From an uncultured Ruminococcus sp. (lineage in GTDB: Bacteria; Bacillota; Clostridia; Lachnospirales; Lachnospiraceae): 22,939 bases of DNA. Positions 6,532 through 14,867 of this stretch are shown piece by piece. The notes beneath the pieces were generated by a model. The model had not been told where the DNA came from, did no database searches, and was given only the letters and a program-made list of their open reading frames with translations. The position numbers and the translations under genes are program-made. Every line of letters starts with the position of its first letter. The stretch's first letter is position 1. The stretch is taken from assembly GCA_900541505.1 (NCBI GenBank), contig UQKK01000048.1:1-22939 (forward strand). Reading direction: 5' to 3'.

Positions 6532-7252
6532 TGTCTTCTTCCTCCTCTCCAGTAAACCACAAATACGCATCTTCCAATTTCTCATAGGGACTTAATGCCA
6601 CCGCTTCTTCCACAGTCCCTTCAAAGGCGAATCCGCCATCCTTCAGGATACCAATCCGGTCACAGAGAATTTCCACCTCGTCCATGAAATGAGAAGACAG
6701 AAATATTGTCAGGCCATGTTTCTTTAACTCCTGCAGGCTTTTCCAAACACCTCTTCTCGCTTTTGTATCAAGCCCTGTGGTAAGCTCATCCAAAAAGACC
6801 ACCCTAGGATTAGGGATAAGAGACAACACAATGAATAATCTTTGCTTCTGACCTCCAGATAACTCGTTTACAAAAGCGTTTTCCTTATCTGCCAGACCAA
6901 ATTTGTGCAGCAACTCTTTATATGCCAGTGGATACCTATAAAGGCAGATCGTTTCCTCACACAATTCTTTTACCTTGATCTTGTCTGGATAATTTGCTTC
7001 CTGGAACTGTACCCCAACCTGCTTAAAAAGTTGCTTTCGCTCCGTCCACGGGTCTAGCCCCAAAATGCGAACCGTTCCCGAATCCGCTTTCTTTGTCCCA
7101 AGGATACATTCTATTGTAGTACTCTTGCCTACGCCATTTGCTCCAAGCAGACCGTACACTTCACCCGCAGCAACTGAGAAGCTGAGATTCTCAATCACTT
7201 TCTTTCCATCATAAGATTTACTCAGCCCGGAAATTTGGATTGTTTTTTTCAT
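6524..7252 (-). CDS. ABC transporter ATP-binding protein
   Basis: A 242-residue nucleotide-binding subunit of the drug/bacteriocin-export type. Walker A is GANGVGKST (residues 37-45), the Q-loop lies near VQFQEA, the signature is LSGGQKQR (131-138), Walker B is VVFLDE (151-156) and the switch His188 is in SSHFMDE. ATG 7252 follows TAAGGAGG. It overlaps the permease gene and together they make a complete half-transporter pair. The upstream gap of 76 bp contains a 24-bp motif shared with the promoter of the neighbouring tandem MerR gene, so that regulator probably controls this operon. Confidence 0.93.
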   Translation of the reverse strand: MKKTIQISGLSKSYDGKKVIENLSFSVAAGEVYGLLGANGVGKSTTIECILGTKKADSGTVRILGLDPWTERKQLFKQVGVQFQEANYPDKIKVKELCEETICLYRYPLAYKELLHKFGLADKENAFVNELSGGQKQRLFIVLSLIPNPRVVFLDELTTGLDTKARRGVWKSLQELKKHGLTIFLSSHFMDEVEILCDRIGILKDGGFAFEGTVEEAVALSPYEKLEDAYLWFTGEEEEDNE

Positions 7253-7302
7253 TTCGTATGCCTCCTTATTTTAATTCTGAAATAAAGATTAGCATCCAAT
7301 CC

Positions 7303-7326
7303 AACTATGGTGGGTAACTGTAGGGT
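7303..7326 (-). promoter_or_regulatory. Candidate operator of the tandem-MerR regulator, copy A
   Basis: A 24-bp element in the ABC operon promoter region, matching the element at 8119-8142 at 18 of 24 positions. Read on the minus strand both begin ACCCTACA and have CACCA after a 6-base gap. The site is not palindromic. Confidence 0.5.
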
Positions 7327-7328
7327 TT

Positions 7329-8081
7329 TTATTCTGATATTTTTTTCATCTTCTCAATCTGACAAGTTACATAAAAAGCATTGTTTTTTGCCTCATTCAA
7401 TGAAGTCAATAGCTTATCGCAAGCCCTTATGATATCATCATCTTCCTTTGGTGTATTAATAGCTATTCGGATATTAGTTTGCGGATCATCCGATAAGGCC
7501 TGAAGCATTCTTAAAATAGCAGAGAGAGAATAGTTTGCACAACGAAGAGAGCGTATAATTTTCAAGCGAAGCATATCTTCTTCTGTGTACACTCGGTATC
7601 TGTTTTCAGTTCGCTTGATGGTAAACAGACCATTCAGCTCCCAATTTCTTAATGTATCGATCGTTACCCCTAATATATCTGCTGCTTCCTTTCTTCTATA
7701 TGTCCTCTGCACTCCAACATTACTTTCACTCATACCCGATAAAATACTATGGGTAATCCGTATCGCTTCTTCTGCATTGGCTTTTTCGATGTCTATCTGA
7801 GCAATGTATCGCCTGGTCAATTCCATAGCTTTCTCATAATTCCTCAAAGCAGAAACCTTAATAATGTCAACCGCTTGTTTACGAAGTCCATTTTGAAGAA
7901 CTTCCACCTGGAGAGCCGCCCGCGCTAATTTAAATTGTTCGATATGCAGATCAGTAAATACCCGGTAACCATTCTCTAACCGCTCTGGTTTTGGAATTAA
8001 ACCGCACTTTTCATATAAACGTACCGTATTTACATGTATGCCGATTATCCTTGCTATGTCTATTGTCTTATATGTATTCAT
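7329..8081 (-). CDS. MerR-family regulator with two HTH domains in one chain
   Basis: A 250-residue protein with two separate MerR-type winged helices. The first covers about residues 5-75 (TIDIARIIGIHVNTVRLYEKCGLIP, NGYRVFT); the second about 127-195 (RRKEAADILGVTIDTLRNWE, NRYRVYTEED). A helical linker of about 50 residues joins them. Normal MerR proteins carry one such domain and dimerise through a C-terminal helix, so this chain resembles a covalent dimer with two different reading heads. ATG 8081 has GGAGGTGCG upstream. The gene lies directly upstream of the ABC exporter on the same strand, and both have a common promoter motif. No effector domain is obvious. Confidence 0.87.
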   Translation of the reverse strand: MNTYKTIDIARIIGIHVNTVRLYEKCGLIPKPERLENGYRVFTDLHIEQFKLARAALQVEVLQNGLRKQAVDIIKVSALRNYEKAMELTRRYIAQIDIEKANAEEAIRITHSILSGMSESNVGVQRTYRRKEAADILGVTIDTLRNWELNGLFTIKRTENRYRVYTEEDMLRLKIIRSLRCANYSLSAILRMLQALSDDPQTNIRIAINTPKEDDDIIRACDKLLTSLNEAKNNAFYVTCQIEKMKKISE

Positions 8082-8118
8082 TCAACGCACCTCCATCCCT
8101 CATTATGTCATATTTTAT

Positions 8119-8142
8119 AAGTCTGGTGTTATAATGTAGGGT
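8119..8142 (-). promoter_or_regulatory. Candidate operator of the tandem-MerR regulator, copy B
   Basis: The second copy of the 24-bp motif, 38 bp upstream of the tandem MerR start codon, suggesting autoregulation. A possible promoter upstream is TTGCTA with a 17-bp spacer and TAAACT. Half-sites ACCCTACA and CACCA are conserved with copy A. Confidence 0.45.
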
Positions 8143-8189
8143 TTTTTAGTTTACCGTAGAATGCCCTGAATAGCAAGTTTATTCTCAGT

Positions 8190-9161
8190 CTATCTAAATA
8201 TTGGTTCAATATATGTTTTGATTAAGTCTATCCTATCCCTTATCTTTGGCACAAAAAGCGCAGAAGATGACACAACTATTTTATCTTTTGTATTCACATA
8301 AATTATATTTCCTCCATCCCCCATCGCTGCATAACCATCTTCATTTACCCACCATAAATATCCATACGATAAATCATGTTTCTTCCATCGGCTATGCTCT
8401 CTCGTACTTTCTTCCACCCACTTTTCTGATACAATTCGTTTTCCGTTCCATATGCCTTTATTCAAATATAACTGACCAATTTTTGCCATATCCATAGGGG
8501 AAAGTGTAAGTCCCCAACCCGCTGTATGAATCCCTAATGAGTCCCGTACCCATCCGCTGGTATCTATAGATTCATTAAATGCCAGTTGTTCCTCCTTGCT
8601 TTTAAACATCAAATCTCCATCTACATGAATTTCTAATGGTGAAAATAAATTTTCATCTGCAAACTCAAATACCGACTGCCCTGTTGCTTTTACTAATATT
8701 CCTGAAAAAATATCCGGACCAATCAGAGGTGCATATCGGAATGTTCCGATCTTCCCCCGGCCCCCTAGCTGGTCTAAAGAAAATTTCACCCAATCCTCAC
8801 TAGTAAAATATTTCACATATGGAGCAAAAAAACGATACTTATAAGGTGCTGTCATTGTCAGCATATCCTTGACTGTGATATTTTGGATGGTGTTTTCTCT
8901 CTTTCTTACTATGTATCCAGGGAAAAAATCCAGAACTTTCTGATCAACACTTTGGATATATCCTCTATCTACTGCAATCCCAATCAGTATTGAAATAATA
9001 CTTTTTGTTACAGAATAAACATGAACCTGGCTTTCTCTTGTACATCCCTTGAAATATTTTTCATATACCAATTTTCCTTCTTTTAATACCGCCACACCTG
9101 TGGTATTCCCATAATCAGTGCTGATTTTTTGTTCGAGTCCTCTAATTCTTTTCTGATCCAT
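8190..9161 (-). CDS. Serine hydrolase of the beta-lactamase (class C/esterase) fold
   Basis: A 323-residue protein. The catalytic SxxK motif is SVTK (Ser50, Lys53) followed by the usual SIISILIGIAVDRGYI helix; the second-motif tyrosine is probably Tyr143 in FRYAPLIGPDIF; the third motif position is taken by GDGG (281-284). The block WGLTLSPMDMAKIGQLYLNKGIWNGKRI (split here by the family's usual signature) is typical of this fold. There is no signal peptide, so it is likely cytoplasmic, which argues against an exported beta-lactamase and for an esterase or peptidase role. ATG 9161 has AAAGGAG upstream. It lies 47 bp downstream of the MerR/GyrI-like gene on the same strand and may be its target. 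Confidence 0.87.
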   Translation of the reverse strand: MDQKRIRGLEQKISTDYGNTTGVAVLKEGKLVYEKYFKGCTRESQVHVYSVTKSIISILIGIAVDRGYIQSVDQKVLDFFPGYIVRKRENTIQNITVKDMLTMTAPYKYRFFAPYVKYFTSEDWVKFSLDQLGGRGKIGTFRYAPLIGPDIFSGILVKATGQSVFEFADENLFSPLEIHVDGDLMFKSKEEQLAFNESIDTSGWVRDSLGIHTAGWGLTLSPMDMAKIGQLYLNKGIWNGKRIVSEKWVEESTREHSRWKKHDLSYGYLWWVNEDGYAAMGDGGNIIYVNTKDKIVVSSSALFVPKIRDRIDLIKTYIEPIFR

Positions 9162-9207
9162 GATATCTCCTTTCCTTTAACCTATTTGTAAACGCATTTT
9201 TTCTGCT

Positions 9208-10038
9208 TTATTTTTTTAATATCTTTTTTACTGGATAATAGACCTCTGTAATGAAATCGCTCTCCTGCAAAACCTCCGAAGGACTTGTTACATAAACTTC
9301 ATAAAGTGCATTACAATTTTCGTACCCTTCTTTTTCTGCCCATTCAATTTGCTTCGCATAAACAGAAGAGAGCTGAGAGTAGGAACCATGCACAACAGTT
9401 TTCAAACAAAGTCCAGGATAAAAATCCCTTGTTCCCGTTGCATACTCGTTGATTGGGACAGCAAATTCTGTATCCAGTCCAAATGGACTATATTCATCAC
9501 TATGGAATAAAACCATTGGTGGAGCGGATGCTGTCAGGTTCTTTTCCTTCATTTTCTTAAACAGCTTTTCAAAGCAATACCCATACTCATCAGGAAAATC
9601 CTGTTCCTGAATCATCTTTCGTATGGACAGAAGATACATCTTTGGCACCTCCACCAGTTCTATACCAATATCTTCCATATATGACATAATCGACTTGCCC
9701 TTTCTTATGGCAGACATATCAGCATCTATCTGCTCCAACATATTTTTATACATCATCATTTGCATTGAAATCTCTTTTTTCTTTTTACTAAGAGCCGCAT
9801 ATAGTTTGTCATCCATTGCCTCCTCTGACTCAAGAATTGCCTTAATCTCTTCCAACGAAAAATGATACGCTTTCAGCCGATTAATAAACAACATCGTCTC
9901 CAACTGATTAATAGAATAATAACGATACCCATTTTCTGGATTGATTTCTTCTGGAAGTATCAATCCTATTTCTGCATAATACCGAAGTGTTTTTGTGGAT
10001 ACTCGGCATATACTCGAAAATTCTCCAATCGTCAACAT
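9208..10038 (-). CDS. MerR-family regulator with GyrI-like effector domain
   Basis: A 276-residue regulator of the BmrR/BltR kind. Residues 1-70 form the MerR HTH (LTIGEFSSICRVSTKTLRYY, EIGLILP, NGYRYYS); about 75-115 form a coiled coil; about 130-276 form a GyrI-like ligand-binding domain (VEVPKMYLLSIRKM, then a TEFAVPINE segment and EVYVTSPSE). Family members bind hydrophobic drugs and remodel a 19-bp-spacer promoter. ATG 10038 follows AAAGGAGG. The promoter upstream has exactly that architecture. The likely target is its own promoter and, by read-through, the serine hydrolase gene 47 bp downstream. Confidence 0.92.
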   Translation of the reverse strand: MLTIGEFSSICRVSTKTLRYYAEIGLILPEEINPENGYRYYSINQLETMLFINRLKAYHFSLEEIKAILESEEAMDDKLYAALSKKKKEISMQMMMYKNMLEQIDADMSAIRKGKSIMSYMEDIGIELVEVPKMYLLSIRKMIQEQDFPDEYGYCFEKLFKKMKEKNLTASAPPMVLFHSDEYSPFGLDTEFAVPINEYATGTRDFYPGLCLKTVVHGSYSQLSSVYAKQIEWAEKEGYENCNALYEVYVTSPSEVLQESDFITEVYYPVKKILKK

Positions 10039-10062
10039 ATAATAGGCCTCCTTTCCAGTACC

Positions 10063-10093
10063 AGTATAAACTTTGCCCCAAGGGAAAAGTCAA
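10063..10093 (-). promoter_or_regulatory. MerR-type promoter with 19-bp spacer and dyad operator
   Basis: On the minus strand TTGACT (10088-10093) and TATACT (10063-10068) are 19 bp apart. The spacer and adjoining bases make a dyad, ACTTTTCCC-TTG-GGGCAAAGT, matching at 8 of 9 positions. It lies 25 bp upstream of the regulator's start codon. Confidence 0.78.
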
Positions 10094-10295
10094 CGGCACT
10101 TTTCATACGCATTTTCAAGGTAGTCGCATATTAATCGAATATAAAAAGAATTGCAAGTTTTATCTGATTTAACACCCCTGTCAACTCGGCACCGCTTTTA
10201 TCCATCCTGTCTCCACAACATACCCAATATCTATCCTATCCACTCAACTCTCTGTCATTTTCCACAGTAGACCAGTTCCCACTTACCTGTAAAAT

Positions 10296-10346
10296 GAAAA
10301 AATCCGGGAACCCGAACCTGTCCTCTGACAAGCCCCGACTCCCGGA
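10296..10346 (-). terminator. Terminator of the RlmD gene
   Basis: Arms TCCGGGA/TCCCGGA (10340-10346 and 10303-10309) with an inner TGTC-CTCT-GACA hairpin, followed on the minus strand by TTTTTT. It lies just downstream of the rlmD stop. Confidence 0.75.
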
Positions 10347-10377
10347 AATCCCTTGTTTTCTACACTTTTTCGCTATC

Positions 10378-11748
10378 TTATTCTTTGACTTTTGACATCA
10401 ATACAACTGTCTCAACATGCACCGTCTGGCAAAACTGGTCCACAGCCACGCATTTCACCACCCGATACCCTCTCGTCTGCATAAGCTCCAAATCCCTCGC
10501 CAGGCTGGTGACTTTACAAGAGATATATACGATATTCTCCACCCCGTAATCCAGTATCTTCGGCAGTGCTTTCGGGTGCACTCCGTCTCTCGGCGGGTCT
10601 AACACGATGACATCCGGCTTCTCGGTAATCTCATCTAGAACCTGAAATACATCGCCTGCTATGAATTTACAGTTGGAAAGACCGTTATGGAGAGCGTTTT
10701 CCCGCGCCGCCTCCACTGCTTCCTCGATGATTTCCACGCCGATGACCTGCTTTGCCACAGGAGCGAGGACTTGCGCGATGGTTCCGGTTCCGCTGAATAA
10801 ATCAAACACCGTCTTATCCTTGATATCTCCGATATATTCCCGTACTGTGCTATATAAAACCTCCGCGCCGCCGGAGTTAGGCTGGAAGAAGGAGAACGGT
10901 GTAATCTTAAATTCCAAATCCATCAATCGCTCATAGAAATAATCCTGTCCGTACAAAATCCTCGTCTCATCACTTTTCACCACATCGGACAGGGAATCAT
11001 TGATGATGTGCAGGATTCCCACGATTTTCCCGTCAAGCTGCAGCTCAAGGAGTTGTCTGACAAGTGGAGACAAATCCGGCTCCTCCTGCGAGGTCGTGAC
11101 CAGATTAACTAAGATTTCCCCTGTCTTGTTGCCTCTTCTTAAAAGCAGATGGCGCAGGTATCCGACATGCTGCATTTTTTTATAATAACTAGTGTTCCTC
11201 TCCCGGAAGTACGCAAGCACGCAGGTGAGGATTGCCGTCATATCTCCGTGAACCAGGTGACAGTCAGATGCCGTCAGCACGTCATAGGTGCTCCCCTTTT
11301 TATGAAGCCCCAGGGTCAGCGGTCCGTCTTTACAGGCATCGCCAAAGGAAAACTCCATTTTATTGCGGTACGCAAACTCCTGCGGGGAGGGTTTGATGCC
11401 TTCAAACAGATACGCCCCGTCCGCTGCCTCATCCATGATTTCCTTTACCTGTTCTTCCTTCATCTTTAGCTGTTCTTCGTAGGGCATCGTCTGATACATA
11501 CAGCCCCCGCACGCCGGAAATATACTGCAAGCCGGTGCTCTTTTCTCTAATGTCGAGGGTTCCAGTACCTCCAGCAGTCTGCCTTCCGGATTGCCGTGCT
11601 TAAATTTATTGATACAAAATTTAATCCTCTGCCCCGGAATCCCGTTTTTTACAATAACCTTTTTCTCCTCTCCCTGCACGGAGACGACTCCCTTGTTGGG
11701 AAATTCTATTTTTTCAATGATACCTTCCAGAATCTGTCCTTTTTTCAT
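10378..11748 (-). CDS. rlmD: 23S rRNA (uracil-C5)-methyltransferase, RlmD/RumA family
   Basis: A 456-residue SAM-dependent methyltransferase that makes m5U in 23S rRNA. An N-terminal TRAM domain (about 1-60) is followed by Fe-S ligands Cys74, Cys80 and Cys83 (CSIFPACGGC) and a fourth candidate, Cys163. The SAM-binding motif is FDLFSGTGTIAQVL (about 315-328), the DPPRDGVH motif is at 384-391, and the catalytic Cys411 is in YISCKVTSLARDL. Spacing of the cluster cysteines matches the Escherichia coli enzyme. Firmicutes often have several paralogues (RlmCD type), so which uracils are modified is not certain. ATG 11748 is followed directly by MKKGQ. Monocistronic, with its own terminator. Confidence 0.93.
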   Translation of the reverse strand: MKKGQILEGIIEKIEFPNKGVVSVQGEEKKVIVKNGIPGQRIKFCINKFKHGNPEGRLLEVLEPSTLEKRAPACSIFPACGGCMYQTMPYEEQLKMKEEQVKEIMDEAADGAYLFEGIKPSPQEFAYRNKMEFSFGDACKDGPLTLGLHKKGSTYDVLTASDCHLVHGDMTAILTCVLAYFRERNTSYYKKMQHVGYLRHLLLRRGNKTGEILVNLVTTSQEEPDLSPLVRQLLELQLDGKIVGILHIINDSLSDVVKSDETRILYGQDYFYERLMDLEFKITPFSFFQPNSGGAEVLYSTVREYIGDIKDKTVFDLFSGTGTIAQVLAPVAKQVIGVEIIEEAVEAARENALHNGLSNCKFIAGDVFQVLDEITEKPDVIVLDPPRDGVHPKALPKILDYGVENIVYISCKVTSLARDLELMQTRGYRVVKCVAVDQFCQTVHVETVVLMSKVKE

Positions 11749-11791
11749 AGTCCTTCTAATCCTCTGCTATTTCTCATCCTGCTTTCGCGGC

Positions 11792-11835
11792 ATAAAACAG
11801 GCAGGGTGCAGTGTTTTCAACCACATCCTGCCTGT
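11792..11835 (-). terminator. Terminator after the small membrane protein gene
   Basis: A perfect 9-bp stem (ACAGGCAGG with CCTGCCTGT, 11797-11805 and 11827-11835), extended by GTG/CAC inside, followed on the minus strand by TTTTAT. Confidence 0.7.
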
Positions 11836-11858
11836 CTGTCTTAGTCTTTACGCTCCAG

Positions 11859-12098
11859 TTATACCTGGTCTTCCTCGCTGAAATAATCATCAAAATCATC
11901 GTCGAAATCATCTTCAAAGTCTTCCAGATAGTCTGGTGTGAAGAAACGATATACACCATATGCGATAGCTGCCACTGCCGCTACTGCGCCGATGATTGCC
12001 AGTACCCAAACCACCGTATTTTTCTGTTTGTCTGAGTTATTCCTGCGAAGTAAGTCATTTAATTTTGTTTCTGCGATTAATTCTTCTACCTTGCTCAT
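11859..12098 (-). CDS. Small single-pass membrane protein, DUF4366-like
   Basis: A 79-residue protein with a charged N-terminus (MSKVEELIAETKLNDLLRR), one hydrophobic segment (VVWVLAIIGAVAAVAAIAYGV, about 29-49) and a very acidic C-terminus rich in Asp and Phe/Tyr. This layout is common in Lachnospiraceae and is often labelled DUF4366-like. A GGACGGGAAGATATG context precedes ATG 12098. It lies 94 bp downstream of pcrA on the same strand, with its own terminator. Function unknown; an anchored scaffold or stress protein is possible but not shown. Confidence 0.75.
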   Translation of the reverse strand: MSKVEELIAETKLNDLLRRNNSDKQKNTVVWVLAIIGAVAAVAAIAYGVYRFFTPDYLEDFEDDFDDDFDDYFSEEDQV

Positions 12099-12192
12099 AT
12101 CTTCCCGTCCTTTCCCCCTGTCTTGCCGACAATGGTTGCTTTCTGTTATTATACCACTATCATTTTCAGATTACTACTAATTTATGTCAAAT

Positions 12193-14460
12193 TCATTCCA
12201 CTTTTTTGAGCTTCGCGAAGGAGGCAAACATCTTTTTACGCCCGGCGGAGTCAAACTCAACCGTCACTTCATAGTCTCTGCCGCCCTCTGTGATGTCTTC
12301 CACAGTTCCTTCACCGAATTTGATATGGCATACCCTGTCTCCAATACCGTAATCCAAACCTTTTTCTTTGGACACCGCGAATTGTTTTGCTCCTTTCATG
12401 ACGGAGAAAGGCGGTGCTTTAAAATCCTTTTTCGCCTGAAAATAAGGATTGGCGGCTGCCGATGGCGTGCTCTTTTCTTCCATCTCTTTCCCTTGCCGCC
12501 CGGGTGAAAAAGGATTGCCCGTATCCAACAGTTCCACTGGAATTTCCTTCAAAAACCTGGACATCCGGTTATACTGCGTCTCACCCCGCACCATCCTCAT
12601 TCTGGCGCAGCTCACAGTAAGCTTTTGCTCCGCGCGGGTGATGCCCACATAGCACAGGCGCCGCTCTTCTTCCATCTCCTCCGTATCGCCGGAACTGATG
12701 GTCAGATAGCCGGGGAATAGCCCCTCCTCCATGCCTGCCATATAGACACGGGGAAATTCCAGTCCTTTCGCACTGTGCAGCGTCATCAGCACCACATAGT
12801 CCTGTCCCTCTTCCAGACTGTCAATATCCGCCACCAGCGCGACCTCCTCTAAAAATCCGCTTAAGGTCGGCTTTTCATCCATATCCTCGCAGTTTTCCTC
12901 GTAAGCGGCAATCTTGTTCAGAAGCTCGTCAATATTCTCAATTCTCTCCTTTGTCTCATCCTCGCTTTTGGCGTCCGCCTCCAGACTCTCTATGTACCCG
13001 GTCTTCTCTATGATTTCCTGCATGAGGTCAGAAATGCTCTCTGTTAGCGCCTGTCCTTTGAAATACTCTATCAATGCCATAAAGGAATCCAGCTTCGCCG
13101 CGCTCCTCGCCACACCGGGTATCAAGTCCAATCCTCTCAACGCCTCATAGAAGCCAATCCCTCGCTCCAGGGCAGACTCCTGCACCCGGTTGATGGTCGT
13201 CAGTCCGATTCCCCGCTTTGGCACATTGATAATACGCCGCACTGCCAAATCATCCTGACCGTTATCAACCGTTTTGAGATAGGCGAGCAAATCCTTAATT
13301 TCCCGGCGTGCGTAGAAGTTGATGCCGCCCACAATCTTATATGGGATATTTGCCGCCACAAACCGCTCCTCAAAAAGGCGGGACTGCGCGTTTGTCCGGT
13401 AGAGAATGGCATTGTCGTTGTAAGTGCCGCCCTTTTCCCTCACATACTCACCAATGTCAGACACAATATAATCTGCCTCATCGTACGCTGTGTCAAACTG
13501 CCGCAGGGCAATCTTCTCCCCCACCTGGTTCTCCGTCCACAGCGTCTTTTCCTTCCTGCCGCAGTTATTCCTTATCACCGCGTTCGCGGCATTTAAAATA
13601 TTTCCTGTGGAGCGGTAGTTCTGCTCCAGCTTGATGACCTTTGTATCCGGGAACTCCTTTTCAAAATTCAAAATATTTCTGATATTAGCGCCCCGAAATT
13701 TGTAGATGGACTGGTCATCGTCTCCGACCACGCAGAGATTCTGATATTTCTGCGCCAAGAGACTTACCAGTTTAAACTGCACCGTGTTCGTATCCTGGTA
13801 TTCATCCACCATAATATAGCGAAAACGCTCCTGATAATATTCCAGCACGTCGGGCTGCGTCTGAAAGAGCTGCACAGTCTTGACTAAAAGGTCGTCAAAA
13901 TCCAGTGCATTATTTGCCCGAAGCTGCTTTTCATACTCTCTGTATGCCTTGGCAATCTTCTGGCGTCCAAAATCTCCGACTGCGTTCAACTCAAATTCCT
14001 CCGGGGAAATGAGTTCATTTTTCGCCGAGGAAACTGCGCTCAAAAGTGAGCGCTCCTTATATATTTTTGTGTCAATGTCCGCTATTTTGCAGACATCCTT
14101 CATCACTGTCTTCTGGTCGTCTGTATCATAAATCGTAAAATTCGTATCATATCCAAGCCTGTCGATGTAGCGCCTGAGAATCCTCACGCACATAGAATGA
14201 AAGGTGCTCACCCAGATACTCTCCGAGCCGTACCCCACCAGATTGTCCACACGCTCCCGCATCTCCCCTGCCGCCTTGTTGGTAAAGGTGATTGCCAGGA
14301 TATTCCACGGATTGACCCCCACCTCTTCAATCAGATACGCGATTCTGTGGGTGAGAACCCTCGTCTTACCGGAGCCCGCTCCCGCCAGTATCAGAAGCGG
14401 ACCGTCTGTGTGAAGCACCGCCTCTTTCTGGGGTTCATTCAAACTGTCGTATATACTCAT
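12193..14460 (-). CDS. pcrA: ATP-dependent DNA helicase PcrA/UvrD
   Basis: A 755-residue superfamily-1A helicase used in nucleotide-excision repair, removal of RecA filaments and rolling-circle replication. Motifs in order: Q-motif LNEPQKEAV, Walker A GAGSGKT (27-33), motif Ia ITFTNKAAGEMRER, Walker B VDEYQDTN, motif III GDDDQSIYKFRGA, motif IV LEQNYRS, motif V TLHSAKGLEF and motif VI YVGITRAEQ. The C-terminal GIGDRVCHIKFGEGTVEDI segment is the Tudor-like RNA-polymerase-binding tail that marks PcrA. ATG 14460 has AGGAG upstream with normal spacing; the 31 extra residues of the open frame up to 14553 do not match the family. Confidence 0.96.
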   Translation of the reverse strand: MSIYDSLNEPQKEAVLHTDGPLLILAGAGSGKTRVLTHRIAYLIEEVGVNPWNILAITFTNKAAGEMRERVDNLVGYGSESIWVSTFHSMCVRILRRYIDRLGYDTNFTIYDTDDQKTVMKDVCKIADIDTKIYKERSLLSAVSSAKNELISPEEFELNAVGDFGRQKIAKAYREYEKQLRANNALDFDDLLVKTVQLFQTQPDVLEYYQERFRYIMVDEYQDTNTVQFKLVSLLAQKYQNLCVVGDDDQSIYKFRGANIRNILNFEKEFPDTKVIKLEQNYRSTGNILNAANAVIRNNCGRKEKTLWTENQVGEKIALRQFDTAYDEADYIVSDIGEYVREKGGTYNDNAILYRTNAQSRLFEERFVAANIPYKIVGGINFYARREIKDLLAYLKTVDNGQDDLAVRRIINVPKRGIGLTTINRVQESALERGIGFYEALRGLDLIPGVARSAAKLDSFMALIEYFKGQALTESISDLMQEIIEKTGYIESLEADAKSEDETKERIENIDELLNKIAAYEENCEDMDEKPTLSGFLEEVALVADIDSLEEGQDYVVLMTLHSAKGLEFPRVYMAGMEEGLFPGYLTISSGDTEEMEEERRLCYVGITRAEQKLTVSCARMRMVRGETQYNRMSRFLKEIPVELLDTGNPFSPGRQGKEMEEKSTPSAAANPYFQAKKDFKAPPFSVMKGAKQFAVSKEKGLDYGIGDRVCHIKFGEGTVEDITEGGRDYEVTVEFDSAGRKKMFASFAKLKKVE

Positions 14461-14867
14461 AAAACTTCTCCTGTCTGCGTTCTTTCCGCGTGAAGACATT
14501 TCACCCCTCACATCGGACATTTCCATTATCGAACACACATTCCTTCTTGTCAACCATCTCTTTTTCTTTCCTCATCTTTTCCCCTTATCTCCCCTCCACT
14601 GAACTTTTCCCATCTTCTTTCCACGTTCTTTCAAAACAAGGCTGTGAAAATCCGCCTCTCTGTATTACAATAAATTTAAAGGACACCGCAGACGCACCAC
14701 GTTTTGCATTTGCACCATGCGGACATCACAGGCACACGCCGTTTCTCATTTGCACTGTGTGGACATCGCAGACGTACGGCGTTTCACACTTGCACAATGC
14801 GGATATCGCAGGCGCACAGCACGGACACGACACAATATGAAGCATCTATTATCAAGGAGGTTGGCAA
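14461..14867. other. Intergenic region between pcrA and the MATE gene
   Basis: A 407-bp stretch between divergent genes. The first 220 bases are pyrimidine-rich on the plus strand with no gene. The remainder is the 40-bp tandem repeat array at 14681-14833, followed by the MATE ribosome site. A possible TACAAT -10 element for the plus strand lies just before the array, with only a weak -35. Weak frames across the array have no ribosome site. Confidence 0.5.
14681..14833 (+). repeat. 40-bp tandem repeats (three full, one partial) upstream of MATE gene
   Basis: Units begin at 14681, 14721, 14761 and 14801, each exactly 40 bp apart. The shared core is GGACATCGCAGRCGYAC near the start and TTGCACNATGC at the end; the fourth unit stops after about 20 bp and is followed by a GGACACGACAC tail. 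The repeats are diverged but exactly in register. Confidence 0.88.

Noticed and set aside
14681..14833. CRISPR array or coding repeat
   Set aside because: The 40-bp units abut each other without spacers, and the frames crossing them have no ribosome site or conserved product.
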